In this document: positions 36,308 to 46,075 of the stretch, in pieces
Layout: every line of letters starts with the position of its first letter
How positions within the stretch are numbered: the first letter of the stretch is position 1
Origin: Hyphomicrobiales bacterium
GTDB lineage: Bacteria; Pseudomonadota; Alphaproteobacteria; Rhizobiales; Devosiaceae
Direction: 5' to 3'
Length of the DNA: 46,284 nucleotides
Assembly (NCBI GenBank): GCA_015490455.1
Contig: WFXU01000029.1
Coordinates: forward strand, 1 to 46,284
Made by a program: the position numbers and the translations under genes
The notes under the pieces: model-generated
The model's input: only the letters and a program-made list of their open reading frames with translations
What the model was told of the DNA's origin: nothing
The model's database searches: none

Positions 36308-37576
36308 GTGGCGCGCTTAGTTATAAAATTTGGTGGAACTTCGGTCGCAAATGTAGAAAAAATTCGCTTTGCAGCTAGGCATGTTAAACGCGAATTTGAA
36401 GCCGGACACGAAATTTGTGTAATAGTTTCGGCAATGGCCGGAACAACCAACCAACTTATAAAATGGGCAAAAGAAGCTGCGCCAATACATGATGCGCGCG
36501 AATATGATGCAATTGTTGCTTCAGGAGAACAAATTACCGCCGGATTAATGGCAATAATATTATCTGATATGGGCATAAAGGCACGCTCTTATTCCGGCTG
36601 GCAAGTGCCAATAAAAACCGATGAAGCGCACGGAGCGGCAAGAATTGTTGATATTGATGCTAAAAATCTGCTAGAAACTATGGCAAATAATATGGTTTGC
36701 GTTATTACTGGTTTTCAGGGCATTGCTCCCTCTGGCAGAGTTGCAACACTTGGCAGAGGCGGCTCAGACACTTCAGCAGTAGCAGTAGCAGCAGCGATTA
36801 ATGCAGATAGGTGTGATATTTATACGGATGTAGATGGTGTTTATACGAGCGATCCGCGTATTGTTCCTAAGGCCAGAAGGTTGGAGAAAATTTCTTTTGA
36901 GGAAATGTTAGAAATGGCTTCATTAGGCGCCAAAGTGTTGCAAACACGTTCGGTTGAATTGGCAATGGCGCATAAAGTTCGTTTAGCAGTGCGCTCAACT
37001 TTTGATGATCCAGACGCAAAACAGAATGATTTTGCAAATAATGATGGTAAAATTTTAGGAACCTTAGTTTGTGATGAGGATGAGATAGTGGAAAAACAAA
37101 TTGTTTCTGGCGTTACAATGGTCAAGGGAGAAGCAAAAATTACCCTGCGTGGGGTAAAGGATCATCCCGGAGTTGCTGCTTCTGTTTTTGGTGCTTTGGC
37201 CGATGAGCGAATTATAGTTGATATGATAGTGCAAAATATTGCTGACGATGGAAAAACAACAGATATTACTTTTACGGTGCCCGATGAAGAATATGAAAGG
37301 GCAATAAAAGCGCTCAAAGCTGCCAGTGATAGATTTGAATATGATGCAATTTCCGGCTCTAAAGGAAGCGCTAAAATTTCGGTCATTGGGGTTGGAATGC
37401 GCTCACATGCTGGAGTTGCCTCCTCAATGTTCAAAGCATTAGCCGATAAGGGTATTAATATACAGCTTATTACTACTTCAGAAATTAAAACTTCGGTGTT
37501 AATAGATGAGGAATATGGGGAGCTTGCTGTGCGTTCATTGCATAGTTTTTATGGTCTTGACAAGGAAGAGAATTAG
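36308..37576 (+). CDS. lysC: Aspartate kinase
   Basis: Phosphorylates aspartate, the first step to lysine, threonine, methionine and diaminopimelate. The start is GTG giving VARLVIKFGGTSVANVEKI, with AAGGA eight bases upstream; upstream in-frame ATGs would add unrelated residues. The 422-residue protein has the kinase core KFGGTSV, GRGGSDTSAVAVAAAI and DVDGVYTSDPRIVPKARRL, and two C-terminal ACT domains (GVKDHPGVAASVFGALA and VIGVGMRSHAGVASSMFKAL), so it is probably feedback-regulated. It heads the typical Rhizobiales order lysC-ptsP-prfA-prmC. Confidence 0.97.
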   Translation: MARLVIKFGGTSVANVEKIRFAARHVKREFEAGHEICVIVSAMAGTTNQLIKWAKEAAPIHDAREYDAIVASGEQITAGLMAIILSDMGIKARSYSGWQVPIKTDEAHGAARIVDIDAKNLLETMANNMVCVITGFQGIAPSGRVATLGRGGSDTSAVAVAAAINADRCDIYTDVDGVYTSDPRIVPKARRLEKISFEEMLEMASLGAKVLQTRSVELAMAHKVRLAVRSTFDDPDAKQNDFANNDGKILGTLVCDEDEIVEKQIVSGVTMVKGEAKITLRGVKDHPGVAASVFGALADERIIVDMIVQNIADDGKTTDITFTVPDEEYERAIKALKAASDRFEYDAISGSKGSAKISVIGVGMRSHAGVASSMFKALADKGINIQLITTSEIKTSVLIDEEYGELAVRSLHSFYGLDKEEN

Positions 37577-37582
37577 CCAGAA

Positions 37583-37647
37583 TTTGGTTAAATCATTAAT
37601 TTAACTATCTTTAGGTTAATTTAGCGCAACAACCGTCTTTTGGTTAA
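37583..37647 (+). promoter_or_regulatory. Three GGTTAA boxes at 28-bp spacing before ptsP
   Basis: TTTGGTTAA begins at 37583, TTAGGTTAA at 37611 and TTTGGTTAA at 37639, exactly 28 bases apart. The last two share the longer block AAC..TCTTT.GGTTAATT. They occupy the gap between lysC and ptsP, 46-110 bases before the ptsP start, and could bind a regulator of ptsP or be remains of a duplicated segment. Confidence 0.55.
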
Positions 37648-37692
37648 TTCCTAGAAAGACATAATGTCAAAAATAAAGGGAAACAGAAAATA

Positions 37693-39960
37693 ATGCCGCT
37701 AAAATCTGGTAGCCCACAAATATTGCTAAAGCAATTGCGCGAAACGCTCGCTGAACCGCTGGAATCTCAGCAGCGTTTAGATAAAATTGTTGATGTTATT
37801 GCCAAAAATATGAGCGCCGATGTCTGCTCCTTTTATGTATTGCGTGACGATAGAAAATTAGAGCTATTTGCAACTTTTGGCTTAAAACGTGAAGCGGTGC
37901 ATATGACCACCCTACAGCTTGGCGAGGGATTGGTAGGCCTTATTGGGGAAAGGGCTAAACCAATAAATCTTGATAATGCTTCTGAACACCCGTCCTTTGC
38001 CTATCGCCCTGAAACGGGAGAAGAAAAACTAAACGCATTTTTGGGTGTACCGGTTTTACGCGCGGGGCAAATGTTAGGTGTTTTGGTGGTGCAAAATAAA
38101 GAAAAGCGAATTTATAGCGAAGATGAAACCGAAGCCATGCTCACAACTGCAACAATTTTAGCGGAAATGCTCTCAACTTCAGAATTTGAAAATCTGATTA
38201 GGCCCGGCGTAGATATTGATTTACGCCGCCCGCGCACTATTGAGGGAATAGGATTTTCCGAAGGAATTGCGCTTGGAAAAGTTGTCTTGCACGATCCAAG
38301 AGTGGTCGTGACCAGTTTTGTTGCTGACAATATTGAATATGAATTAGAACGCTTAAATAAGGCTTTATGTTCAATGCGCATGTCAATTGATGATTTGTTA
38401 AATCGCTCCGACATGCAAATATCTTCAACCCATAGGGAAATTTTAGAAAGCTATCGCATGTTCGCCCATGATAGGGGGTGGGAGCGGCGTATAAAGGAAG
38501 CCATAAAGGGTGGTTTAACAGCCGAAGCCGGAGTTGAAAGGGTGCAAAATGACACAAGGGCTAGAATGTTACGCCAGTCTGACCCTTATATTCGTGATAG
38601 GCTACACGATCTTGACGATTTGGCTAATAGATTATTACGCACCCTTACCGACAATAATATTAGCGAAAAACCACATATTTTACCCGATAGGGCAATAATT
38701 GTAGCGCGCAATATGGGGCCGGCCGAATTACTTGATTATGATAGAAATAAATTGGTCGCTATAGTGCTGGAGGAGGGAGCGATAACTTCACATGTGGCAA
38801 TAGTTGCGCGCTCACTTGGAATTGTCGCGGTTGGACAGACAGATTCTGTTGTTTCTTTATGCGAAAATGGTGATGATATTATTGTTGATGGCAGCGATGG
38901 AGTAGTGCATTTACGCCCCAATGCTGACGTTGAAACAGCCTATATTGATAAATTAGAACTGACAACAAAAAGGCTAAAACGCTATGCTTCATTGCGCAAA
39001 AGATCGGCAATTACCAAAGATGGACATAAAATCACATTATTGCATAATTCCGGCCTGGTTGCGGATATGCAGGCGCTAGCGGAAACCGGAGCAAATGGAA
39101 TTGGTCTGTTTCGCACCGAATTACAATTTATGATAGCTTCTAAATTACCGCGCATAAATGAACAGGTTGAACTATATTCCAGAGCTATGGATATGGCTAA
39201 GGGAAAAGAAATAACTTTTCGCCTCCTTGATATTGGCGGAGATAAAGTGGTTCCCTATATGCGCTCAGCCGCTGAAGAAAACCCGGCAATGGGGTGGCGT
39301 TCTTTACGATTAGCCCTTGATAGGCCTGGCCTTATACGCACGCAAATACGTGCTCTTCTTTTGGCTAGCAAAGGTAGGGAACTTAAAATTTTAGTACCAA
39401 TGGTAAGTGAGACTATTGAATTTAAGCAAGTGCGTAAAGTCGTTGACAAAGAATGCGCCCGCCTAAAAAAATTAGGACAGAAAATACCAGAAAAAATTGA
39501 ACTAGGAGCAATGATTGAAGTTCCCTCTTTATTGTTTGAACTTGACCAATTATTACCTGAGGTTGACTTTATTTCTATTGGTTCAAATGATTTAGTGCAA
39601 TTTTTAACGGCCAGCGACAGAGCTAATCCGCGCGTGGCGAATAATTATGACCCAATTGCCTTGCCGCGTCTAAGAGCATTCAAACTTATTGTAGACAGTG
39701 CTAAAAAATATAATATAAATGTAACTATGTGTGGCGAATTAGCAGGCCGTCCGATAGAAGCGCTGGCACTTTTATCAATCGGCATGACCCGACTTTCTAT
39801 GGGACCTTCTTCCATTGGACCAATTAAAGAATTAATCTTATCTTTAGAGTTAGATCCAATAAAAAAACAAATTTTAGATTTACTTTCTAATGGTGCAAAT
39901 AATATAACTGTGCGCGAATTGCTGGCAAATAATATTGAGCAGCAAAATCTGCCAATTTAG
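37693..39960 (+). CDS. ptsP: Phosphoenolpyruvate-protein phosphotransferase EI-Ntr
   Basis: First enzyme of the nitrogen-related PTS: takes phosphate from phosphoenolpyruvate and passes it to NPr and then EIIA-Ntr, a regulatory cascade. The 755-residue protein has an N-terminal GAF domain (about 20-155), the N-terminal EI domain, the phosphohistidine swivel with His367 in AITSHVAIVARSLGI, and the PEP-binding domain GIGLFRTELQFM, DIGGDKVVPYM and SIGSNDLVQFLTASDRANP. In E. coli, glutamine is sensed by the GAF domain. The downstream partner ptsN is missing from its usual place after rpoN in this window. Co-directional with prfA (12-base gap). Confidence 0.96.
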   Translation: MPLKSGSPQILLKQLRETLAEPLESQQRLDKIVDVIAKNMSADVCSFYVLRDDRKLELFATFGLKREAVHMTTLQLGEGLVGLIGERAKPINLDNASEHPSFAYRPETGEEKLNAFLGVPVLRAGQMLGVLVVQNKEKRIYSEDETEAMLTTATILAEMLSTSEFENLIRPGVDIDLRRPRTIEGIGFSEGIALGKVVLHDPRVVVTSFVADNIEYELERLNKALCSMRMSIDDLLNRSDMQISSTHREILESYRMFAHDRGWERRIKEAIKGGLTAEAGVERVQNDTRARMLRQSDPYIRDRLHDLDDLANRLLRTLTDNNISEKPHILPDRAIIVARNMGPAELLDYDRNKLVAIVLEEGAITSHVAIVARSLGIVAVGQTDSVVSLCENGDDIIVDGSDGVVHLRPNADVETAYIDKLELTTKRLKRYASLRKRSAITKDGHKITLLHNSGLVADMQALAETGANGIGLFRTELQFMIASKLPRINEQVELYSRAMDMAKGKEITFRLLDIGGDKVVPYMRSAAEENPAMGWRSLRLALDRPGLIRTQIRALLLASKGRELKILVPMVSETIEFKQVRKVVDKECARLKKLGQKIPEKIELGAMIEVPSLLFELDQLLPEVDFISIGSNDLVQFLTASDRANPRVANNYDPIALPRLRAFKLIVDSAKKYNINVTMCGELAGRPIEALALLSIGMTRLSMGPSSIGPIKELILSLELDPIKKQILDLLSNGANNITVRELLANNIEQQNLPI

Positions 39961-39972
39961 TGAAAGTTTCCT

Positions 39973-41046
39973 ATGGCAAAATTACCTGATGAAAAATTAG
40001 ATGCGCTTATTGCCCGCTTTAATCTGTTAGAGCAAGAAATGGCCGCAGGGCCAAGCCCCGATGAATATGTAAAATTGGCAAAAGAATATTCTTCCCTCCA
40101 GCCAGTTGTGCAAACTATTCATAAATATCGCAAAAATCTTAGCGACCTTGCTGGTGCAAAAGAATTACTCAATAGTGATGATAGCGAAATGGCCGAAATG
40201 GCTCGCCAGGAAGTAGAAGAGCTTAACGCACAAATCGAAAAATTAGCGCATGAAATAAGATTATTATTATTGCCTAAAGATGCCGATGATGATGCCTCAG
40301 TTATTATAGAGGTTAGAGCTGGAACGGGAGGAGATGAAGCAGCCCTTTTTGCCGGCGATTTAGCGCGTATGTATCAGCGCTATGCCGAACTAAATGGGTG
40401 GAAAACCACTATAATGGGACAAAATGAGGGTGATGTTGGCGGATTTAAGGAAATAACCCTTAATATAGCAGGCACTGGTGCTTATGCAAAATTAAAATAT
40501 GAAAGCGGTGTGCATCGGGTACAAAGAGTGCCTGATACTGAAACACAGGGGCGTATTCACACTTCTGCCGCAACTGTTGCTGTTTTACCTGAAGCTGAAG
40601 ATATTGATATTGAAATAAAAAATGAAGATATTCGTATAGATACAATGCGCGCTTCAGGCGCCGGCGGACAGCATGTTAATACAACCGATAGCGCCGTTAG
40701 AATAACCCATATCCCAACCGGTATTGTGGTAATAGCGTCAGAAAAAAGCCAACATCAAAATCGCGCTACCGCAATGAAGGTCCTACGCGCCAGACTATAT
40801 GAGGCAGAAAAAGCAAAACGCGATAGTGAAAGAGCAGAAGCTAGAAGAGATCAAGTCGGAACAGGTGATAGATCCGGCAGAATTAGAACTTATAATTTCC
40901 CACAAGGCAGAGTTACAGACCATAGAATAAATCTAACCCTTTATAAGCTGGATAAAGTGCTTGAGGGTGAAGCGCTTGAAGAACTTATTTCAGCACTAAT
41001 AACCGAAAATCAAGCCGCACAATTAGCCGCATTAGATGAAGAATAA
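39973..41046 (+). CDS. prfA: Peptide chain release factor 1
   Basis: RF1 recognises UAA and UAG stop codons and triggers peptide release. The 357-residue protein has the universal GGQ at 231-233 ([15 protein letters not shown]), the domain-1 start [19 protein letters not shown], and [20 protein letters not shown]. Absence of an RF2-type N terminus and length identify RF1. The prmC start overlaps its 3' end by 11 bases, coupling the factor to the enzyme that methylates its GGQ glutamine. Confidence 0.97.
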   Translation: MAKLPDEKLDALIARFNLLEQEMAAGPSPDEYVKLAKEYSSLQPVVQTIHKYRKNLSDLAGAKELLNSDDSEMAEMARQEVEELNAQIEKLAHEIRLLLLPKDADDDASVIIEVRAGTGGDEAALFAGDLARMYQRYAELNGWKTTIMGQNEGDVGGFKEITLNIAGTGAYAKLKYESGVHRVQRVPDTETQGRIHTSAATVAVLPEAEDIDIEIKNEDIRIDTMRASGAGGQHVNTTDSAVRITHIPTGIVVIASEKSQHQNRATAMKVLRARLYEAEKAKRDSERAEARRDQVGTGDRSGRIRTYNFPQGRVTDHRINLTLYKLDKVLEGEALEELISALITENQAAQLAALDEE

Positions 41047-41935
41047 ATTTTATTTTAATTTGCAACAAAAAATAACAAAGGGTGAAGCCTGGCGTTTGTT
41101 AAGCAAAGAATTTAGGCAAAGAAAAATAGAAAATCCGTTGCTTGATGCAAAAATATTAGCCAAATATGCCTTTGGCTTAACTGATATTGAATTAGCACTT
41201 AAAGAGCAAGAAATAGCAACAATTAAGCAATTAGAAAAATTACAACAATTAGGCAATTATCGCTTAGCTGGCGAACCTATCGCCCGTATTTTAGAAGAAA
41301 AGGAATTTTATGGGCTTAATTTTAAGCTAAATAAAGCAACATTAATTCCCCGTCCGGAAACAGAACTATTAGTTGATTTAGCAATTTTTTATATTAAGCA
41401 AAAACAGCAGGAAGGCAAAAAAAAGATAAATTTTTTAGAGCTAGGCACCGGTTCTGGCTGTATTAGCATTTCTATTTTGGCCAATAGTAATAATATATCG
41501 GCAATAGCAACAGACATAAATAAAGAAGCAATAAAAATCGCCAAGCAAAATGCAATTTATCATAATCAAAATAAGCAAATAAATTTTCTTTTGGGAAATT
41601 GGTTTGACCCGCTAAAGCCAGATATGCAATTTGACCTAATCTTATCTAACCCACCCTATATAGCTACAGAGAAGATAAAAAAACTATCTTTAGAAGTGCG
41701 TAAATTTGATCCATTTTTAGCGCTAAATGGCGGTGAAGACGGGTTAGAAGCCTATAGAATAATTGCCAGCAATGCAAAAAAATTCCTTAAACAAAATGGA
41801 ATAATAATTTTGGAATTTGGCAAAGGGCAGGAAGAAGAAATAATTAGAATTTTTGCCAGTGAGGGTTTTGCTAATTTCTCACTTAAAAAAGACCTAGCCA
41901 ATATAAATCGCGCTATAATTTTGCAAAAAATTTAA
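41036..41935 (+). CDS. prmC: Release factor glutamine methyltransferase
   Basis: Methylates the glutamine of the GGQ motif in release factors, using S-adenosylmethionine. The 299-residue protein has the N-terminal helical domain, [14 protein letters not shown], the SAM-binding [16 protein letters not shown], and the catalytic NPPY in [14 protein letters not shown], with the conserved [16 protein letters not shown] downstream. ATG at 41036 overlaps the end of prfA in another frame. It is the last gene before a 564-base gene-free gap containing the G-rich repeat island. Confidence 0.96.
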   Translation: MKNKFYFNLQQKITKGEAWRLLSKEFRQRKIENPLLDAKILAKYAFGLTDIELALKEQEIATIKQLEKLQQLGNYRLAGEPIARILEEKEFYGLNFKLNKATLIPRPETELLVDLAIFYIKQKQQEGKKKINFLELGTGSGCISISILANSNNISAIATDINKEAIKIAKQNAIYHNQNKQINFLLGNWFDPLKPDMQFDLILSNPPYIATEKIKKLSLEVRKFDPFLALNGGEDGLEAYRIIASNAKKFLKQNGIIILEFGKGQEEEIIRIFASEGFANFSLKKDLANINRAIILQKI

Positions 41936-42094
41936 GCATTTTACCAAATAAAGCTGGTTTTTTTATTTTTTACTTGGAATCACCAAATAAAGCCGCTAAT
42001 GTAGCCCTGCTAATTGGAGCAAATCACTAGCTTCAATGACAGCCATCCGCATCCTTATAAATATTACTAAGTCAGGCTTGCAAAGCGGGTGCAG

Positions 42095-42200
42095 GCGGTT
42101 GGGAATGCAGGCGGTCGGAGCGCAGGTGTTAGGGTATGAGTGGTTGGGGTGCGAGTGGTTAGGGTGCGAGCGACCTGAGAGGCGGGCGGTTAAGAGCGGG
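42095..42200 (+). repeat. G-rich 15-bp degenerate tandem repeat
   Basis: About seven adjacent units of 15 (one of 16) bases. The clearest are GCGGTCGGAGCGCAG (42111), GTGTTAGGGTATGAG (42126), TGGTTGGGGTGCGAG (42141) and TGGTTAGGGTGCGAG (42156); flanking units are more worn. Nearly all G-runs are on the + strand. In a window that is otherwise AT-rich, the composition is strikingly foreign. Confidence 0.8.
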
Positions 42201-42230
42201 CATCAAAGGCTGAGCAACCGAGAGGCAGGT

Positions 42231-42260
42231 TTAGGGCACGTTGGGACACGTTGGGACACG
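42231..42260 (+). repeat. 10-bp tandem repeat in the G-rich island
   Basis: Two exact copies of TTGGGACACG (42241 and 42251) preceded by the variant TTAGGGCACG (42231). It continues the G-rich bias of the 15-bp repeat array to its left but has a different period. Confidence 0.8.
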
Positions 42261-42499
42261 AGGGCAGGTGGCAGAGAGGCAGGCGGTTGAGGGTCAAACG
42301 GTCAGTGATAGGCAGCCATAATGCGAATGTCTATGGTAGGTGGTTAAAGAATGGAGGCTGGGAGATAGCAGCCAGGAATAAGCAGTTTAATAAGTCTTGG
42401 GATTTGAAATTGGCTAATTTAGCAGTAAATTTGCGATATATTTCGTGTAAAAGCTAAATTCAGAGAGTGAAACTTCAAAATAAGAACTTTTAGCAAAAT

Positions 42500-43252
42500 A
42501 TGAGATCAAATAATCAGAATAAACGATCTAGGAGCCGAGGTAGTTCCAATCGCAGACAGAGTGGAGGAAACCCTCTTGCGCGCACCTACGAATCTAACGG
42601 CCCCGAAGGAAAAGTGCGGGGCAATGCCGCAACTATTGCCGAAAAATATGTGCAATTAGCAAGAGATGCTCATAGTGCCGGCGATTCGGTGCTTGAACAA
42701 AGCTATTTACAATTTGCCGAACATTATTTGCGCATCGTCTTTGCCGCACAGGCACAAAATCAACAGCGCCAAGAAAAACAACAAGAGAAACAACAAGAAA
42801 AACAGGCTGCCAAAGAAAAACAAATTGAAGAACAATTAAACGAACAAAAAGCAGATGAACAAAATGAAAAGGAACAGGGGGCTTCCGAAATTCAGCAGCC
42901 TAGTGAAGAATCTGCTATAAATAATGATAGCGAAGAACAATTAGCTGAAATTACAAACTTAACCGAAACCGCCACCAAAAAAGGAGAAGCTGACACAATT
43001 AATAATGTTGATAATATAAGCGATAAAACAGATAATAAAGATAGCAAAACCAAAGAAAGCAAAACAAGGCGCGCAAAGAGGCAAAGAGCAAAAAAATCCT
43101 CAAATGAAGAAGCAAATGGAATAGAGGAGAAAAAGGGCGAGCTTAATGAGGGCAACCAAGAGACTACTCCCCAAAATACTACTCCGCAGGAACAAAACGA
43201 GCTTCCTGCCTTTTTAGAAAATAATATTGGAAAGCCAAATATTGCAAGCTGA
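42500..43252 (+). CDS. DUF4167 protein, likely nucleic-acid binding
   Basis: A 250-residue protein of the DUF4167 family found in alphaproteobacteria next to prmC and clpB. Residues 1-30 are rich in Arg, Ser and Asn (NQNKRSRSRGSSNRRQSGG), a likely nucleic-acid-binding stretch. Residues 30-88 are the conserved part: RTYESNGPEGKVRGNAATIA, EKYVQLARDAHSAGD and EQSYLQFAEHYLRIV. The remaining 160 residues are low-complexity, dominated by Gln, Glu, Lys and Asn with basic KTRRAKRQRAKK, and probably disordered. Function is unproven. Usually this gene and prmC are close neighbours; here the G-rich repeat island separates them. Confidence 0.9.
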   Translation: MRSNNQNKRSRSRGSSNRRQSGGNPLARTYESNGPEGKVRGNAATIAEKYVQLARDAHSAGDSVLEQSYLQFAEHYLRIVFAAQAQNQQRQEKQQEKQQEKQAAKEKQIEEQLNEQKADEQNEKEQGASEIQQPSEESAINNDSEEQLAEITNLTETATKKGEADTINNVDNISDKTDNKDSKTKESKTRRAKRQRAKKSSNEEANGIEEKKGELNEGNQETTPQNTTPQEQNELPAFLENNIGKPNIAS

Positions 43253-43425
43253 GATATTATTACCAGCTACCATTTATGAGCGATATTTTATAATTCGCCA
43301 TAAAAATAATTTTGATAAAGGCTCTTTTGTTTTTATTTTTCCTTCCTATATCTAGGCCAGATAAAGTTGGCGAGGCTAAAATGTGCCATAATGGGCATTA
43401 GGCCTTGTGCATAAGGAGTTTAATC

Positions 43426-46017
43426 ATGGATTTTGAAAAATATACAGAAAGAGCGCGTGGCTTTATTCAAGCTGCGCAAACTTATGCCTTAAGTGAAGGA
43501 CATCAAAAATTTTCTTCTCTTCATTTATTAAAAGTTTTGCTTGATGATAGCGAGGGCTTAGCAAGCGGCTTAATAGAAAAGGCTGGCGGCAATGCTAAGC
43601 AAGCTATGGCAGACACAATTGCTTCATTAAAAAAAATACCAAAAGTTTCTGGTGGTAATGAGCAAATATATCTTAGTCAGGAAATGGCAAAAATATTTGC
43701 AACCGCGCAAACTGCCGCCGAAAAGGCCGGTGATGGCTATGTAACGGTAGAAAGATTATTATTAGCCCTTGTGATTGAAAAATCTAGCGAAGCAGGTAAA
43801 ATTCTTGCGTCAATTGGGCTAACTGCGGCAAATCTTAATGAAGCCATAAATGATTTAAGAAAGGGGCGCACCGCCGATAGCGCCAACGCTGAAAATCAAT
43901 ATGATGCATTAAAAAAATATACTCGCGACTTAACCAAAGAAGCACGCGATGGTAAATTAGACCCGGTTATAGGGCGGGAAGAAGAAATAAGACGCACTAT
44001 TCAGGTGCTTTCACGCCGCACCAAAAATAATCCGGTATTAATTGGTGAACCCGGAGTTGGTAAAACCGCTATTGCTGAAGGTCTGGCTTTGCGTATTGTA
44101 AATGGCGATGTGCCAGAAAGTCTGAAAAATAAATCTCTTTTAGCACTTGATATGGGAGCGCTTATTGCTGGGGCGAAATATCGCGGAGAATTTGAAGAAC
44201 GGCTTAAAGGCGTGCTTAATGAGATTAAGGCAGCAGAAGGGCAGGTTATCCTATTCATTGATGAGATGCATACGCTTGTTGGCGCTGGAAAATCTGATGG
44301 AGCGATGGACGCTTCTAACTTATTAAAACCCGCTTTAGCGCGCGGCGAATTACATTGTGTAGGCGCAACAACGCTTGATGAATATAGAAAATATGTTGAA
44401 AAAGATGCCGCTCTTGCAAGGCGCTTCCAGCCCGTCTTTATTAATGAGCCGACAGTTGAAGATACTATTTCAATTTTGCGCGGCTTAAAGGAAAAATATG
44501 AGCTTCATCATGGTGTGAGAATTTCTGATAGCGCTATTGTCGCCGCCGCTACCCTATCAAATCGTTATATAACCGATAGATTCTTGCCCGATAAGGCAAT
44601 TGATTTAATGGACGAGGCTTCAGCACGCCTTCGCATGGCGGTTGATAGTAAACCAGAAGAGCTTGATGAGCTCGATAGAAGAATTATTCAGCTAAAAATT
44701 GAGCGCGAAGCCCTTAAAAAAGAAAAAGATGATGCCGCAAAATTACGGCTTGAGAAATTGGAGGAAGAACTATCTAATCTGGAAGAACAATCAAGAAGTT
44801 TAACTCAGCGTTGGGAGGCCGAAAGAGAAAGGCTAGTTGAAGCGCAAAAATTAAAAGAACAATTAGATAATGCCCGCTCAGAACTTGAAATAGCCCAGCG
44901 TGAGGGAAATTTAGAAAAGGCCGGGCAATTAGCCTATGGAATTATTCCGGATTTGGAAAAACGTATTAAGGAAGCAGAATCTGCAGGGGATAAGGCTAGC
45001 GATGATTCTTCAATGGCTGCAGAAGTTGTAACGCCAAATATGATAGCGCAAATTGTTTCGCGTTGGACAGGAATTCCGGTTGATAAAATGCTTGAAGGTG
45101 AACGAGAAAAATTATTAAAAATGGAACAAGCGCTCAGTTCAAGAGTTATTGGACAAAATGAAGCTGTTGAAGCAGTATCAAAAGCCATTCGTCGCTCGCG
45201 TGCTGGTTTGCAAGACCCAAATCGCCCGATAGGCTCATTCATGTTTTTAGGACCAACCGGTGTTGGTAAGACCGAACTAACCAAAGCATTGGCTGAATTT
45301 TTATTTGATGATGAAAATGCTATGGTTCGCCTTGATATGAGTGAATTTATGGAGAAACATTCGGTAGCAAGGCTAATTGGTGCGCCTCCCGGTTATGTTG
45401 GCTATGATGAGGGTGGAGTTTTAACTGAAAGTGTGCGCCGTCGCCCATATCAAGTTATCCTATTTGATGAGATAGAAAAGGCACACCCTGATGTGTTTAA
45501 TATCTTATTGCAAGTGCTTGATGATGGACGGCTTACCGATGGTCAGGGAAGAACCGTTGATTTCAGAAATACGCTTATCATCATGACTTCAAATATTGGT
45601 TCACAATATTTGGTTGAGCTTAATGAGGGTGAATCGGTTGAAAAAGTGCGAGAAAAAGTGCTTGACGCTTTAAGAAGCGCCTTTAGACCCGAATTTTTGA
45701 ATAGGGTTGATGATATATTATTATTCCATCGGCTTGAAAGAAAACATATGGGCAAAATTGTTGATATTCAAATTAAGCGCCTTAATAAATTGCTCAAAGA
45801 GCGAGATATTAAGATTGAACTAACAGATGCTGCCCGCGATAGGCTAGCCGAAAAAGGCTATGATCCTTCCTATGGTGCGCGCCCCCTAAAACGCGTTATT
45901 CAGCGTGAGGTGCAAGATAAATTAGCCGATTTAATGCTATCTGGTGAGGTAAGTGATGGCGCAACCATTTATGTTGATGCTGATAAAGATGCTATTAAAT
46001 TAAGAGCCGACAAATAA
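43426..46017 (+). CDS. clpB: ATP-dependent disaggregase ClpB
   Basis: Hsp100 chaperone that pulls proteins out of aggregates together with DnaK. The 863-residue protein starts [18 protein letters not shown], with AAGGAG seven bases upstream; an earlier in-frame start (43405) is unlikely. The N-terminal repeat domain, NBD1 with Walker [11 protein letters not shown] (from 207), the long coiled-coil M domain (about 400-520) and NBD2 with [10 protein letters not shown] (from 609) and [12 protein letters not shown] are all present. The M domain distinguishes it from ClpA. A TTGATA...TATTTT pair (43312 and 43334) is a possible vegetative promoter; no clear heat-shock promoter or CIRCE element was seen. 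Confidence 0.97.
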   Translation: MDFEKYTERARGFIQAAQTYALSEGHQKFSSLHLLKVLLDDSEGLASGLIEKAGGNAKQAMADTIASLKKIPKVSGGNEQIYLSQEMAKIFATAQTAAEKAGDGYVTVERLLLALVIEKSSEAGKILASIGLTAANLNEAINDLRKGRTADSANAENQYDALKKYTRDLTKEARDGKLDPVIGREEEIRRTIQVLSRRTKNNPVLIGEPGVGKTAIAEGLALRIVNGDVPESLKNKSLLALDMGALIAGAKYRGEFEERLKGVLNEIKAAEGQVILFIDEMHTLVGAGKSDGAMDASNLLKPALARGELHCVGATTLDEYRKYVEKDAALARRFQPVFINEPTVEDTISILRGLKEKYELHHGVRISDSAIVAAATLSNRYITDRFLPDKAIDLMDEASARLRMAVDSKPEELDELDRRIIQLKIEREALKKEKDDAAKLRLEKLEEELSNLEEQSRSLTQRWEAERERLVEAQKLKEQLDNARSELEIAQREGNLEKAGQLAYGIIPDLEKRIKEAESAGDKASDDSSMAAEVVTPNMIAQIVSRWTGIPVDKMLEGEREKLLKMEQALSSRVIGQNEAVEAVSKAIRRSRAGLQDPNRPIGSFMFLGPTGVGKTELTKALAEFLFDDENAMVRLDMSEFMEKHSVARLIGAPPGYVGYDEGGVLTESVRRRPYQVILFDEIEKAHPDVFNILLQVLDDGRLTDGQGRTVDFRNTLIIMTSNIGSQYLVELNEGESVEKVREKVLDALRSAFRPEFLNRVDDILLFHRLERKHMGKIVDIQIKRLNKLLKERDIKIELTDAARDRLAEKGYDPSYGARPLKRVIQREVQDKLADLMLSGEVSDGATIYVDADKDAIKLRADK

Positions 46018-46040
46018 TATATTCATTAAATATAAAAGGC

Positions 46041-46075
46041 AAAAGGGGCGCAAATTCTGCGCCTTTTATTTTTTT
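46041..46075 (+). terminator. Intrinsic terminator of clpB
   Basis: GGCGCA and TGCGCC form a strong stem around a five-base loop, extended by G-T and A-T pairs, and followed by TTTTATTTTTTT. It begins 23 bases after the clpB stop. The best intrinsic terminator in the window. Confidence 0.9.

Larger units (their letters stand above)
41936..42499. other. Gene-free gap between prmC and DUF4167 gene
   Basis: 564 bases with no convincing gene. It begins with two copies of ACCAAATAAAGC (about 41943 and 41981), contains a G-rich repeat island (42095-42300), and ends with ordinary AT-rich sequence that should hold the promoter of the DUF4167 gene. An 84-codon open frame at 42036-42290 only reads through the repeats. 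Confidence 0.7.

Noticed and set aside
41943-41992. ACCAAATAAAGC repeated twice after prmC, with a T-run, as terminator
   Set aside because: The only possible stem is 4 bp; the repeat is direct, not inverted.
42036-42290. 84-codon open frame through the G-rich repeats, with a five-residue periodicity
   Set aside because: No ribosome site or recognisable family; the periodicity follows from the 15-bp DNA repeat and the lack of stops from the G-rich composition.
43312-43340. Heat-shock promoter or CIRCE element before clpB
   Set aside because: No CTTG...CCTATnT pair at proper spacing and no CIRCE inverted repeat; only a weak vegetative-type promoter can be proposed.
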